Positions 1-6,189 of a stretch of 8,612 nucleotides of DNA are shown here, piece by piece. This DNA is from Polyangiaceae bacterium (GTDB lineage Bacteria; Myxococcota; Polyangia; Polyangiales; Polyangiaceae), in contig JAICTU010000401.1 in the NCBI GenBank assembly GCA_025936205.1, positions 1-8,612 of the forward strand. The letters are read 5' to 3'. Numbering within the stretch: position 1 is the first letter of the stretch; every line of letters starts with the position of its first letter. The position numbers were made by a program, and so were the translations under genes. Under the pieces are notes generated by a model. The model ran no database searches, was not told the origin of the DNA, and saw only the letters and a list, made by a program, of their open reading frames with translations.

Positions 1-2
1 CT

Positions 3-209
3 GAAGCGCTTGGAAATGTTGCCCGCCACGTCGATGCGGATCATGTGAAAGGGAATCCCCTCGGCGTTGGGGCGGCGCAGCGTGGTGAGCCGGTGCGCCA
101 CCTGCTCGAAGCCGGTGCCGAAGCGCCGGCCGATCACGTCGATGTCGTAGCGGACCTCGCGCGCGGCGGCCAGGTAGGGCTCGTACGGCATGAGCACCGC
201 CGCGGCGAA
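3..209 (-). pseudogene. C-terminal part of the ScfR regulator, cut off by the upstream stop
   Basis: This stretch is in the same frame as the preceding regulator and directly follows its TAA. Its 69 open codons run to the window edge. It begins FAAAVLMPYEPYL, continues with REVRYDIDVIGRRFGTGFEQ and then HRLTTLRRPNAEGIPFHMIR, and ends near VAGNISKRF. This is the conserved C-terminal domain of ScfR proteins (DUF2083-like), thought to bind the acyl-CoA effector. Its strong conservation argues that the gene was intact until recently or that the stop is a sequencing error. Reinitiation at the ATG at 189-191, 18 bases after the stop, is conceivable but has only a weak GGCGGTG upstream. The remaining C-terminus lies outside the window. 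Confidence 0.75.
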
Positions 210-1031
210 TTAGTTGGCGAGCGCGACCTTCGCCAGCGTGCGCGATTGCGCGGAGGTGAGCACCGGGTCGTCGGTGAGCTGCTCCAGCACCTCGTCCTGG
301 GAGAGCAAGGCGATCTGATAAGCCAGCTGCATCTTGCGCGAGCGGTTGGGCAACAGCTCGGAGACGAACAGCGTCTGTTGCTGCGGATCGTAGCGGCGCA
401 GCAGCCGCTCGGGTGCGCCCGCGGGCACGATGCGCACCTGCACGCCGTGCGCCTTCTTCAAGTGCCGCACCAGCCCCGCGTAGAGATCATCGTGCTCCAG
501 CTCCGCCTCCTGGCACAAGCGCTCCGCGGCTCGCTCCAGCTCGGGGAAGTGATTCATGTGCTGCTGCACCAGGTCCGCCACCTCCTCGGAGGAGACATGG
601 CTCACGCCCACCTGGCCCTCGCGCTCGCCCTCGAACAGCCGCGCCGACAGCGAGTCTTCCGAGGCCTTGGCGCTGCGATATGCCCGGTACAAGGACAGCA
701 ACGCGCGCGCCACCGCCGGGTTCTGGCTGGGCAGCTCGCGCACGTCGCTGGCCAGTACCTCCTCCGCCTCGAACAGCGGATCGGCCAGCGCCTCGATCAA
801 GGCAGCTGCCAGCCGGCTCTCGTCGTCCGCCGCAAACGACTGCAGATCGAGCTCGAACAGCTGCGCCAGCCGGATCAACAGCGCCGACGGCAACGGGCGA
901 TGGTTGTTCTCGATCAGATTCAGATAGCTCGGCGAAATGCCGAGCCGCTGCGCGAGCTCGCTCTGGCTCAGCTTCTCGCGCCTGCGCAACGCGCGCACCT
1001 TCTGACCCAGCCGCCCCGTCCCGCGCGTCAT
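210..1031 (-). CDS. ScfR-family XRE transcriptional regulator, truncated by an in-frame stop
   Basis: This encodes a DNA-binding regulator of 273 residues. Residues about 8-62 form an XRE/Cro-type helix-turn-helix, with the family-typical GISPSYLNLIENNHRPLP at 31-48. Residues about 150-273 resemble the IrrE/ImmA-like middle domain of short-chain fatty acyl-CoA regulators (ScfR; RamB, PccR and MccR are known members). As in that family, the HExxH zinc motif is absent: the equivalent stretch reads MQLAYQIALL at 234-243. Family members are usually about 450-500 residues. Translation here stops at TAA (210-212), where the expected LANYFAA reads LAN-stop-FAA, and the same frame then continues with conserved sequence. 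The ATG at 1029-1031 suits the N-terminus, but no good Shine-Dalgarno site is visible. The gene is divergent from pckA and probably controls it and itself. Family assignment is firm; whether the truncated protein works is unknown. Confidence 0.85.
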   Translation of the reverse strand: MTRGTGRLGQKVRALRRREKLSQSELAQRLGISPSYLNLIENNHRPLPSALLIRLAQLFELDLQSFAADDESRLAAALIEALADPLFEAEEVLASDVRELPSQNPAVARALLSLYRAYRSAKASEDSLSARLFEGEREGQVGVSHVSSEEVADLVQQHMNHFPELERAAERLCQEAELEHDDLYAGLVRHLKKAHGVQVRIVPAGAPERLLRRYDPQQQTLFVSELLPNRSRKMQLAYQIALLSQDEVLEQLTDDPVLTSAQSRTLAKVALAN

Positions 1032-1033
1032 GA

Positions 1034-1055
1034 TTTACAAGCTTTACACATTTAC
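1034..1055. promoter_or_regulatory. Tandem TTTAC half-sites at the ScfR gene start (candidate operator)
   Basis: Three direct TTTAC copies sit at 1034-1038, 1043-1047 and 1051-1055, with starts 9 and 8 bases apart. They lie 2-24 bases upstream of the regulator's ATG. The extended copies TTTACAAG and TTTACACA each match six of eight positions of TTTGCAAA, the half-site type reported for ScfR members such as PccR. Position and spacing suggest autoregulation by the divergent ScfR protein. This is inference from repeat structure only. Confidence 0.5.
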
Positions 1056-1064
1056 CAGAGTGCG

Positions 1065-1091
1065 TCGAACTAGCCTTTACTGGCGTACAAT
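1065..1091 (+). promoter_or_regulatory. Possible pckA promoter with TACAAT -10
   Basis: TACAAT at 1086-1091 differs from the consensus -10 by one base and lies 43 bases before the pckA ATG. The -35 side is poor: TCGAAC at 1065-1070, with a 15-base spacer. A TTTAC half-site (1076-1080) lies inside the spacer, so a bound regulator could contact RNA polymerase here. The weak -35 would suit an activated promoter. Sigma-factor preference of the organism is unknown, so this is tentative. Confidence 0.3.
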
Positions 1092-1098
1092 CCGGGGC

Positions 1099-1112
1099 TT
1101 TGCGCGCTTTAC
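1099..1112. promoter_or_regulatory. TTTGC/TTTAC half-site pair upstream of pckA
   Basis: TTTGC at 1099-1103 and TTTAC at 1108-1112 start 9 bases apart, the same spacing as the first two copies at the regulator start. The pair lies 22 bases before the pckA ATG and downstream of the candidate -10, a position where a bound protein would block transcription. It is probably the second operator of the divergent region; this is an inference. Confidence 0.4.
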
Positions 1113-1134
1113 GCCCGACATGTCATGGTGACTC

Positions 1135-2667
1135 ATGCAAGCGTTGCACATCACGGAACATCCCGAGCCGGTGCGAGCCACCGCTCCCCTGCGCTCCGAG
1201 CTGTCCGCCGAGCAGCTGCGCCAGATCGCGCTCGCCAGCGGGCAGTGCGTCGCCACCCCCGCCGGTGCCCTGGTGCTGCGCACCGGCGCCTTCACGGGCC
1301 GCGCGCCCCAGGACCGCTACATCGTCCAGGACGCGCTGAGCGCCGACAAGGTGGCGTGGGGCAGCGGCAACCGGCCGCTCTCCGTGGAACACTGCGCCGC
1401 GCTGGAGCGCCTGCTGCGGCACCACCTGGCCGAGCGCGAGAGCTTTCTCGTGACGCGGCACGCGGGCGGTCCCTCGGGCCTGCCGGTGCGGGTCGTCACC
1501 AGCTCCGCTGCCCATGCGCTGTTCGCGCAACACCTGTTCCAGGCGCAGGGCCGCGCCGAAGTGGGTCAACCGCTCACCATCCTGCACGCGCCCGAGTGCT
1601 TCGCCGACCCCGAACAGCACGGCACGGCCAGCGGCACCTTCATCGTGCTCGACCTGTCGCGCCGCCTGATCTTGATCGGCGGCACCGGTTACGCGGGTGA
1701 GATGAAGAAGGCCGTGTTCTCGTATCTGAACTTCGCGCTGCCCGCGCGCGGCATCCTGACCATGCACGCTGCGGTGAACGTCGGCAACCAGGGCGACAGC
1801 GCGGTGTTCTTCGGACTCTCGGGCACGGGCAAGACCACGCTCTCCGCCGATCCGGAGCGTTACCTGCTGGGCGACGACGAGCACGCGAGGTCCGACTCCG
1901 GCGACTACAAACTCGAAGGCGGCTGCTACGCCAAGTGCAACAACCTGACCGCCCAAGACGAGCCGGCGATCTGGCGCGCGGTGCACAACCGGCACTGCGT
2001 GATCGAAAACGTGGTGCTCGACCCTCGTAACGGCGAGGTGCGCTGGGGCGACGCCAGCATCACCGAGAACACGCGCGCCGCCTACCCGCTGAGCGCGCTC
2101 GAGCGGGTCTGGCAGCAGCCCGTGGTGGGCTCCCCGCGCAACGTGATCTTTCTCACCGCGGACGCCTTCGGTGTGCTGCCGCCCGTCGCGAGGCTCACGG
2201 CCGAACAAACGGGCTACTACTTCCTGAGCGGCTACACGGCGAAGGTCGCCGGCACCGAAGCCGGACAGCTCGCGCCACAGCCCACCTTCAGCGCCTGCTT
2301 CGGGGCTCCCTTCATGCCGCGCCCCGCGCAGCGGTACGCGGCGCTCTTGCGCCGGCGCGTGGAGGCGTGCGGGGCGGGCGTGTGGCTGGTCAACACCGGC
2401 TGGACCGGCGGCCCCTACGGCGTCGGGCAGCGCATGCCGATCGACGAGACGCGGCGCATCGTGCGCGCGATCCTGTCCCATCAGCTCGCGGACGCGCCGC
2501 TGCGCCTCGAGTCGCACTTCGGCTTGCACGTGCCGGAGCATGTTCCGGGCGTGCGCGCCGAAGTGCTGGATCCCCGCAGCGCGTACGGCAACGTCGAGCG
2601 CTATGACGAACAGGCGCGCTCGCTCGCCGCGCGCTTTGCCGAAAACTACGCGCAATACCAGCGCTGA
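1135..2667 (+). CDS. pckA: Phosphoenolpyruvate carboxykinase (ATP)
   Basis: PckA is the cytosolic enzyme that converts oxaloacetate and ATP to PEP, ADP and CO2, the first committed step of gluconeogenesis from TCA intermediates. The 510-residue product is slightly shorter than usual (about 525-540). Visible landmarks are the substrate loop [10 protein letters not shown] (49-58), [11 protein letters not shown] (185-195) with the metal-binding lysine, MHAAVN (210-215) with the metal-binding histidine, the P-loop [13 protein letters not shown] (227-239), LLGDDEH (244-250), EGGCYAK (261-267), ENTR (311-314), [12 protein letters not shown] (339-350), [13 protein letters not shown] (363-375) and [12 protein letters not shown] (420-431). 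The last is in the adenine-binding area. The ATG at 1135 is the earliest possible start because an in-frame TGA lies at 1129-1131; the only Shine-Dalgarno-like sequence is a close GGTGA. One oddity is [10 protein letters not shown] after DDEH, where the family usually has GW and a GVFNF-like stretch. glpX follows after 25 bases, indicating co-transcription. Confidence 0.97.
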   Translation: MQALHITEHPEPVRATAPLRSELSAEQLRQIALASGQCVATPAGALVLRTGAFTGRAPQDRYIVQDALSADKVAWGSGNRPLSVEHCAALERLLRHHLAERESFLVTRHAGGPSGLPVRVVTSSAAHALFAQHLFQAQGRAEVGQPLTILHAPECFADPEQHGTASGTFIVLDLSRRLILIGGTGYAGEMKKAVFSYLNFALPARGILTMHAAVNVGNQGDSAVFFGLSGTGKTTLSADPERYLLGDDEHARSDSGDYKLEGGCYAKCNNLTAQDEPAIWRAVHNRHCVIENVVLDPRNGEVRWGDASITENTRAAYPLSALERVWQQPVVGSPRNVIFLTADAFGVLPPVARLTAEQTGYYFLSGYTAKVAGTEAGQLAPQPTFSACFGAPFMPRPAQRYAALLRRRVEACGAGVWLVNTGWTGGPYGVGQRMPIDETRRIVRAILSHQLADAPLRLESHFGLHVPEHVPGVRAEVLDPRSAYGNVERYDEQARSLAARFAENYAQYQR

Positions 2668-2680
2668 ACCGCGGCCCCTG

Positions 2681-2686
2681 AAGGAG
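2681..2686 (+). promoter_or_regulatory. Shine-Dalgarno site of glpX
   Basis: AAGGAG lies 6 bases before the ATG at 2693. It fixes that start over the longer open frame, which begins inside pckA at 2540. It is the clearest ribosome binding site in the window; pckA, the GH57 gene and the ABC gene have weak ones. Confidence 0.85.
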
Positions 2687-2692
2687 AACGAG

Positions 2693-3754
2693 ATGACCCG
2701 ATCCGCAGCAGACCGTCGCCTCAGCCTCTCGCTCGAGAACACACCGCGCGTTGCTCCGGCGGCTGCGCTCGACGAAGGCTCGGTGCTCGGTCTGCTGCGG
2801 GTCGTCGAACGCGCCGCGCTGGCAGCGGCCGACACCGTGGGGCAGGCGGATCGGCACCGCTCGGACGAGGTCGCCGTCGAAGCCATGCGCGCCGAGCTGG
2901 GCGCGCTGCCGATCGATGGCCGGATTGTGATCGGCGAGGGCGAACGGGACGAGGCGCCGATGCTCTACATCGGCGAGCGCCTCGGCAGCAGCCAAGGGGT
3001 CGCCGGCGCAGCAGCGATCGACATCGCGGTCGATCCCCTGGAGGGCACCAACTTGTGCGCCCAGAATGAGCCGAACGCGATCACGGTGCTGGCGGCCTCG
3101 GAACGCGGCGGCTTGCTGCACGCGCCCGACCTGTACATGGAGAAGCTGATGGTCGGGCCCGGCGCGCGAGGCGCGATCGATCTCGACGCCCCCGTGGCAG
3201 ACAATCTGGCCGCGATCGCCCGCTCGCTCGGCCTCCGCGTCGCCGAGCTGGTCGTGGTCGTGCTCGACCGACCGCGCCACGAGCGGCTGATCGGCGAAAT
3301 CCGTGAGGCGGGAGCCAGCGTCCGCCGGATCAGCGACGGCGACTTGTGCGCCGGCATCTCCTGCGCCGTTGCCGGCAGCGGCGTCCACGCGGTCATGGGC
3401 AGCGGGGGCGCGCCCGAAGGTGTGCTCGCGGCCGCCGCGCTGCGCTGCCTGGGCGGCGAAATCCAGGCCCGGCTGGTGGTGGCCAGCGAGGAGCACGAAC
3501 GCCGCTGCCGCGCCATGGGCATCGAAGACCTGCGGCGCATTTACCGGGCTCGCGACCTCGCGCCGGGCCGGGATATCCTGTTCGCGGCCACCGGCGTGAC
3601 CGACGGCCACCTGCTGCGAGGCGTGCGTCGCTTCGGCAGCGGCGCGCGCACCTGCTCGCTGCTACTCCAGAACCGCGCCCAGCGCGCGCGCTTCATCGAC
3701 AGCCTGCATGTCGACGAGACGGACGAGGACGCGGTCGTGCAGCTGCGGTTGTGA
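2693..3754 (+). CDS. glpX: Class II fructose-1,6-bisphosphatase (GlpX)
   Basis: GlpX hydrolyses fructose-1,6-bisphosphate to fructose-6-phosphate in the cytosol, the second irreversible gluconeogenic step. The 353-residue product has the GlpX fold markers in order: a metal-site aspartate at D58 in a DEVAVEAMR context, [20 protein letters not shown] (76-95) with metal-site glutamates, [11 protein letters not shown] (110-120; D114 and E117 match the metal ligands of E. coli GlpX), GSGGAPEGV (236-244) with ligand E242, and [15 protein letters not shown] (297-311). All expected ligands are present, so the enzyme should be active. The first 25 residues are poorly conserved and make it slightly longer than the usual 320-340. 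The start is fixed by AAGGAG 6 bases upstream. It follows pckA by 25 bases and precedes the GH57 gene by 39. Some GlpX homologues also hydrolyse sedoheptulose-1,7-bisphosphate, which cannot be excluded here. Confidence 0.96.
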   Translation: MTRSAADRRLSLSLENTPRVAPAAALDEGSVLGLLRVVERAALAAADTVGQADRHRSDEVAVEAMRAELGALPIDGRIVIGEGERDEAPMLYIGERLGSSQGVAGAAAIDIAVDPLEGTNLCAQNEPNAITVLAASERGGLLHAPDLYMEKLMVGPGARGAIDLDAPVADNLAAIARSLGLRVAELVVVVLDRPRHERLIGEIREAGASVRRISDGDLCAGISCAVAGSGVHAVMGSGGAPEGVLAAAALRCLGGEIQARLVVASEEHERRCRAMGIEDLRRIYRARDLAPGRDILFAATGVTDGHLLRGVRRFGSGARTCSLLLQNRAQRARFIDSLHVDETDEDAVVQLRL

Positions 3755-3793
3755 GAGCGTTCGACCTGCCGTCGTGCTACCTATCGCGCTGGC

Positions 3794-5236
3794 ATGGACG
3801 ATCTTCCCCCCATCTCGGGCGCCGAAGCCGAGCTCGAACGAACCCGCAGCACGCCACCGGAGCGCTCGCCGCGCCCCGATGCCGCGCGCATTCGCAGCGC
3901 CGCGGCCATCGCGCTGCACATGCACCAGCCGCTGCTACCAGGGGGCGGCGAGGACCTGCACAGTGCCCGGCTGATCGGCAACCTCGAGTACATGCAGCAG
4001 CACCCGGAGATCCCGGACGCGCACAACGCCAGCGTCTATCACGCCTGTTATCGGCGCATCGGCGAATTCATCGTGCAGCTTCTGGAAGAAGGGCGCCAGC
4101 CGCGCGTCATGCTCGACTACTCGGGCACCCTCTTCGAGGGCCTGCGGCGCATGGCCGCGCGGGGCATGGCCGCGCAGGACGTGGTCGATGCGCTGGCGCG
4201 TGTCACGCGCCCGGGGCCATACCGGCACGCCGTGGAGTGGCTGGGCTCCGCCTGGGGCCACGCCGTGGCGCCCTCCACACCGGTGCAAGACTACCGCCGC
4301 CACGTGATCGCCTGGCAGCAGCACTTCGCCGATCTGTTCGGGCTCGAAGCGCTGGGCCACGTGCGCGGCTTTTCGCCAGCGGAGATGGCGCTGCCCAACC
4401 ATCCCGACGTCGCTTATGAGTTCGTGAAGACCCTGCGTGAGGCCGGCTACGAGTGGGTCCTGGTCCAGGAACACACGGTGGAGCAGCCCGGCAGCGGCGC
4501 ACCGCCCGCCCACCGGCACCTGCCCCACCGGCTCGTGTGCAACAGCTCGCGCGGCGAGAGCGCCAGCATCATCGCCATCCTCAAGACGCAAGGCAGCGAC
4601 ACCAAGCTGGTCGGACAGATGCAGCCCTACTACGAGGCCAAGGGCCTGACGCGCAGCGAGCTGCTCGGCCGCAGCGTGCCGCAATTGGTGACCCAGATCG
4701 CCGACGGGGAAAACGGCGGCGTGATGATGAACGAATTTCCGAGCAAGTACTTCGAGGTCGTGCGCGAATCGAGCGGCTCCGACACGCCCCTGCTGAACGT
4801 CGGCGAATATCTGGAGCTGCTGCGCGGCGCCGGCGTCGATCTCGAGCGCCTGCCGGCGCTGCAGCCGCGCTGGCAACGGCGCATCTGGGAACGCTACACG
4901 CCGGGCTCCAGCCCCGAGCGCCTGCGCGCCGTGCTCGCCGACCTGGAGCGCGAAGGCAACGGCTTCCATGTCGAAGGTGGCAGCTGGACCAACGACATCT
5001 CCTGGGTCAAAGGCTACGAAGGCTTGCTCGACGACATGCAACGCGCCAGCGCGCTGTTTCACGAAAGGGCCACGCTGGCCGGCGTATCACCTCGAGAGCC
5101 CCGTTACCGCAACGCCCTCTTCCACCTGCTCTGCTCCCAGACCAGCTGCTACCGCTACTGGGGCCAGGGGCGCTGGACTGACTACGGGCGCGAGCTGTGC
5201 CGGCGCACGACCGAGATCCTGAGGCACGACTTCTGA
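3794..5236 (+). CDS. Glycoside hydrolase family 57 protein (probable alpha-glucan enzyme)
   Basis: This 480-residue protein belongs to GH57, a retaining family of alpha-amylases, 4-alpha-glucanotransferases and branching enzymes. Conserved region 1 is LHMHQP (41-46). A region-2-like GSAWGHAVAP lies at 151-160. Region 3 reads GFSPAEMALP (192-201), with E197 the likely nucleophile. Region 4 reads ADGENGGVMMNEFP (303-316), with D304 the likely acid/base. The C-terminal helical part ends with SQTSCYRYWGQGRWTDYG (448-465). There is no signal peptide, so it acts in the cytosol, probably on glycogen-type glucan. Residues 1-37 are a Pro/Arg/Ala-rich extension before the catalytic barrel. The ATG at 3794 is the only ATG before the HQP motif; its ribosome binding site is weak. 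It follows glpX by 39 bases in the same direction, suggesting one transcript. Hydrolase, transferase and branching activities cannot be separated from sequence, and this subgroup is not one whose activity I recognise. Confidence 0.88.
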   Translation: MDDLPPISGAEAELERTRSTPPERSPRPDAARIRSAAAIALHMHQPLLPGGGEDLHSARLIGNLEYMQQHPEIPDAHNASVYHACYRRIGEFIVQLLEEGRQPRVMLDYSGTLFEGLRRMAARGMAAQDVVDALARVTRPGPYRHAVEWLGSAWGHAVAPSTPVQDYRRHVIAWQQHFADLFGLEALGHVRGFSPAEMALPNHPDVAYEFVKTLREAGYEWVLVQEHTVEQPGSGAPPAHRHLPHRLVCNSSRGESASIIAILKTQGSDTKLVGQMQPYYEAKGLTRSELLGRSVPQLVTQIADGENGGVMMNEFPSKYFEVVRESSGSDTPLLNVGEYLELLRGAGVDLERLPALQPRWQRRIWERYTPGSSPERLRAVLADLEREGNGFHVEGGSWTNDISWVKGYEGLLDDMQRASALFHERATLAGVSPREPRYRNALFHLLCSQTSCYRYWGQGRWTDYGRELCRRTTEILRHDF

Positions 5237-5246
5237 GGGTGCCCGC

Positions 5247-5630
5247 TCACTGCTGACAGGTGATGCCGTCGCTCCGCACGTAATAGGTTCCGCATTTCTC
5301 CGGCTCGAGCGGACAATCGTCGTTGCTCACCCGCAACTGGTCGCCCACCAGCTCCAGAGTCCCGCCGTACGGCTCCCCGCCGCCCAAATCCGTACAATCG
5401 TACCGGCAACCGTCAGCGCTGGTCGTGCAATGGCTGCGCTGAGTGGTGTCATACTCGGTATCCCCGATCCACATGCGCTGGTCTGCTGCAAAACAAGCCC
5501 GCAGGAAGAACCGAGACTGCCAGCCGCCGACCAGATCCTTCAGCGAATGACCACAGCTGGATGCCGGCGCGTCCTCGTCATTGCTGCAGCCGAGCGCGAG
5601 AGCGGCCGCCAGTAAGGCGGCCACCTTCAT
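5247..5630 (-). CDS. Small Cys-rich lipoprotein of unknown function
   Basis: The 127-residue product starts MKVAALLAAALALGC, a lipoprotein signal peptide whose lipobox LALG-C places the lipidated cysteine at residue 15. Serine follows, which in Gram-negative bacteria favours the outer membrane. The mature part has eight further cysteines (26, 46, 68, 75, 79, 106, 113, 125), enough for four disulfides, and a short beta-rich stretch around GGTLELVGDQLRVSNDDC (89-106). No family is recognised; the GGWQ near 35-38 and the alternating strands suggest a small beta-barrel or lipocalin-like fold, but this is a guess. An upstream ATG at 5682-5684 would give 145 residues with an Arg-rich leader; I prefer the shorter start because its signal peptide is canonical, although no good Shine-Dalgarno is visible. 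A perfect TTGACA on the minus strand at 5714-5719 lacks a convincing -10. It converges on the GH57 gene with a 10-base gap. Confidence 0.75.
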   Translation of the reverse strand: MKVAALLAAALALGCSNDEDAPASSCGHSLKDLVGGWQSRFFLRACFAADQRMWIGDTEYDTTQRSHCTTSADGCRYDCTDLGGGEPYGGTLELVGDQLRVSNDDCPLEPEKCGTYYVRSDGITCQQ

Positions 5631-5922
5631 GGGAGCACGCCCGAAGCGAGCAGCGTGGGGAATGAGCCGGAAGCGAGGAACCATGCTGCTCGCTCGCGCG
5701 AACCACACCTCGCTGTCAAGCGACGACGACCCGCAGCCCCGATCGGCACGCCCTCACGTCGCGTGAAGCCGCAATGCAACTCAGCCGGTGGAACCCCGCG
5801 CAACCGCGACGGGAAAAATCTGCTCGGAGTGCGCGCGGCGCGTCGCTGAAGGGCGCCCGGCAAAAATTGGACGAAACCGCGCAACGGGAGGAGGTGGTGA
5901 GAATCAGACAGGGCTCGGCCCC

Positions 5923-5996
5923 ACAGGTCCTCCGGCGCCCCTAGCAGGTGATGCAAAATCCCGGTGCGGGGCCTGGACAGGTCCTGATGGACCTGT
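5923..5996 (+). repeat. ACAGGTCC duplicated, both copies complementary to one GGACCTGT
   Basis: ACAGGTCC occurs at 5923-5930 and 5977-5984 (both followed by T). GGACCTGT at 5989-5996 is the exact complement of either copy. In RNA the two upstream copies would compete for the same partner, giving two mutually exclusive pairings. The proximal one, extended by a G-C pair (5976/5997), is a 9-bp stem with a TGAT loop. The arrangement is seen directly; any switching role is inference. Confidence 0.6.
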
Positions 5997-5997
5997 C
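5976..5997. repeat. Perfect 9-bp hairpin with TGAT loop
   Basis: Arm GACAGGTCC (5976-5984) pairs completely with GGACCTGTC (5989-5997) around a four-base loop. No T-tract follows, so it is not a standard intrinsic terminator. It could be an RNA stem or a dyad for a dimeric protein. Confidence 0.7.
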
Positions 5998-6002
5998 GCG
6001 AA

Positions 6003-6014
6003 TTGCGCGCGCAA
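6003..6014. repeat. Perfect 12-base palindrome TTGCGCGCGCAA
   Basis: This uninterrupted palindrome lies 5 bases after the 9-bp hairpin. Its half TTGCGC/GCGCAA recurs as an inverted repeat at 6154-6166. It could be a protein-binding site or part of an RNA fold. Confidence 0.55.
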
Positions 6015-6047
6015 CGAGGTATCGGCGCGTCAGGTGCAGCGACTCGC

Positions 6048-6075
6048 AGTTGAGGTTTCAATGGAAACCCCAACT
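6048..6075. repeat. 11-bp hairpin with one mismatch and AATG loop
   Basis: GGTTTC (6054-6059) pairs with GAAACC (6064-6069) around AATG. Beyond a single A-C mismatch (6053/6070), AGTTG (6048-6052) pairs with CAACT (6071-6075). It is the most extended stem in the region and is moderately AT-rich for this genome, so chance GC pairing does not explain it. Confidence 0.7.
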
Positions 6076-6153
6076 CGACGCCGCGCAAGGCCGCCTTCCC
6101 GGTGCGCCAGCTCCAGGCGCCCGTCCCCGTGCTCATACCCGCATCGGTGGCCT

Positions 6154-6166
6154 GCGCAAATTGCGC
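6154..6166. repeat. Inverted repeat GCGCAA/TTGCGC
   Basis: GCGCAA (6154-6159) and TTGCGC (6161-6166) flank a single A. The arms match those of the palindrome at 6003-6014. The one-base centre makes an RNA hairpin unlikely at full length (a 5-bp stem with a 3-base loop is possible), so a DNA dyad is as likely. Confidence 0.5.
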
Positions 6167-6172
6167 TACCGC

Positions 6173-6189
6173 CGAACCGCCAAGGTTCG
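6173..6189. repeat. 6-bp hairpin CGAACC/GGTTCG
   Basis: CGAACC (6173-6178) and GGTTCG (6184-6189) pair perfectly around GCCAA. GGTTCGA resembles a tRNA T-arm, but no acceptor, anticodon or D-arm can be fitted around it. Confidence 0.5.

Noticed and set aside
45..1073. 342-codon plus-strand open frame opposite the ScfR gene
   Set aside because: Its translation is Arg/Gln/Leu-rich with no domain, while the minus strand encodes clear ScfR sequence. It is an antisense shadow in GC-rich DNA.
2540..2692. Longer glpX start inside pckA
   Set aside because: The added residues overlap pckA and look non-coding. AAGGAG sits 6 bases before the ATG at 2693.
1123..2886. 587-codon minus-strand open frame opposite pckA
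   Set aside because: pckA carries every PEPCK motif on the plus strand. The antisense product has no recognisable domain and runs into glpX.
2390..3610. 406-codon minus-strand open frame opposite glpX
   Set aside because: Shadow of glpX, whose metal ligands and ribosome binding site are clear.
3935..5062. 375-codon minus-strand open frame opposite the GH57 gene
   Set aside because: No domain is visible, whereas the plus strand shows ordered GH57 motifs.
6048..6075. CRISPR repeat
   Set aside because: The stem is repeat-like, but only one copy exists, with no regular spacers and no cas gene in the window.
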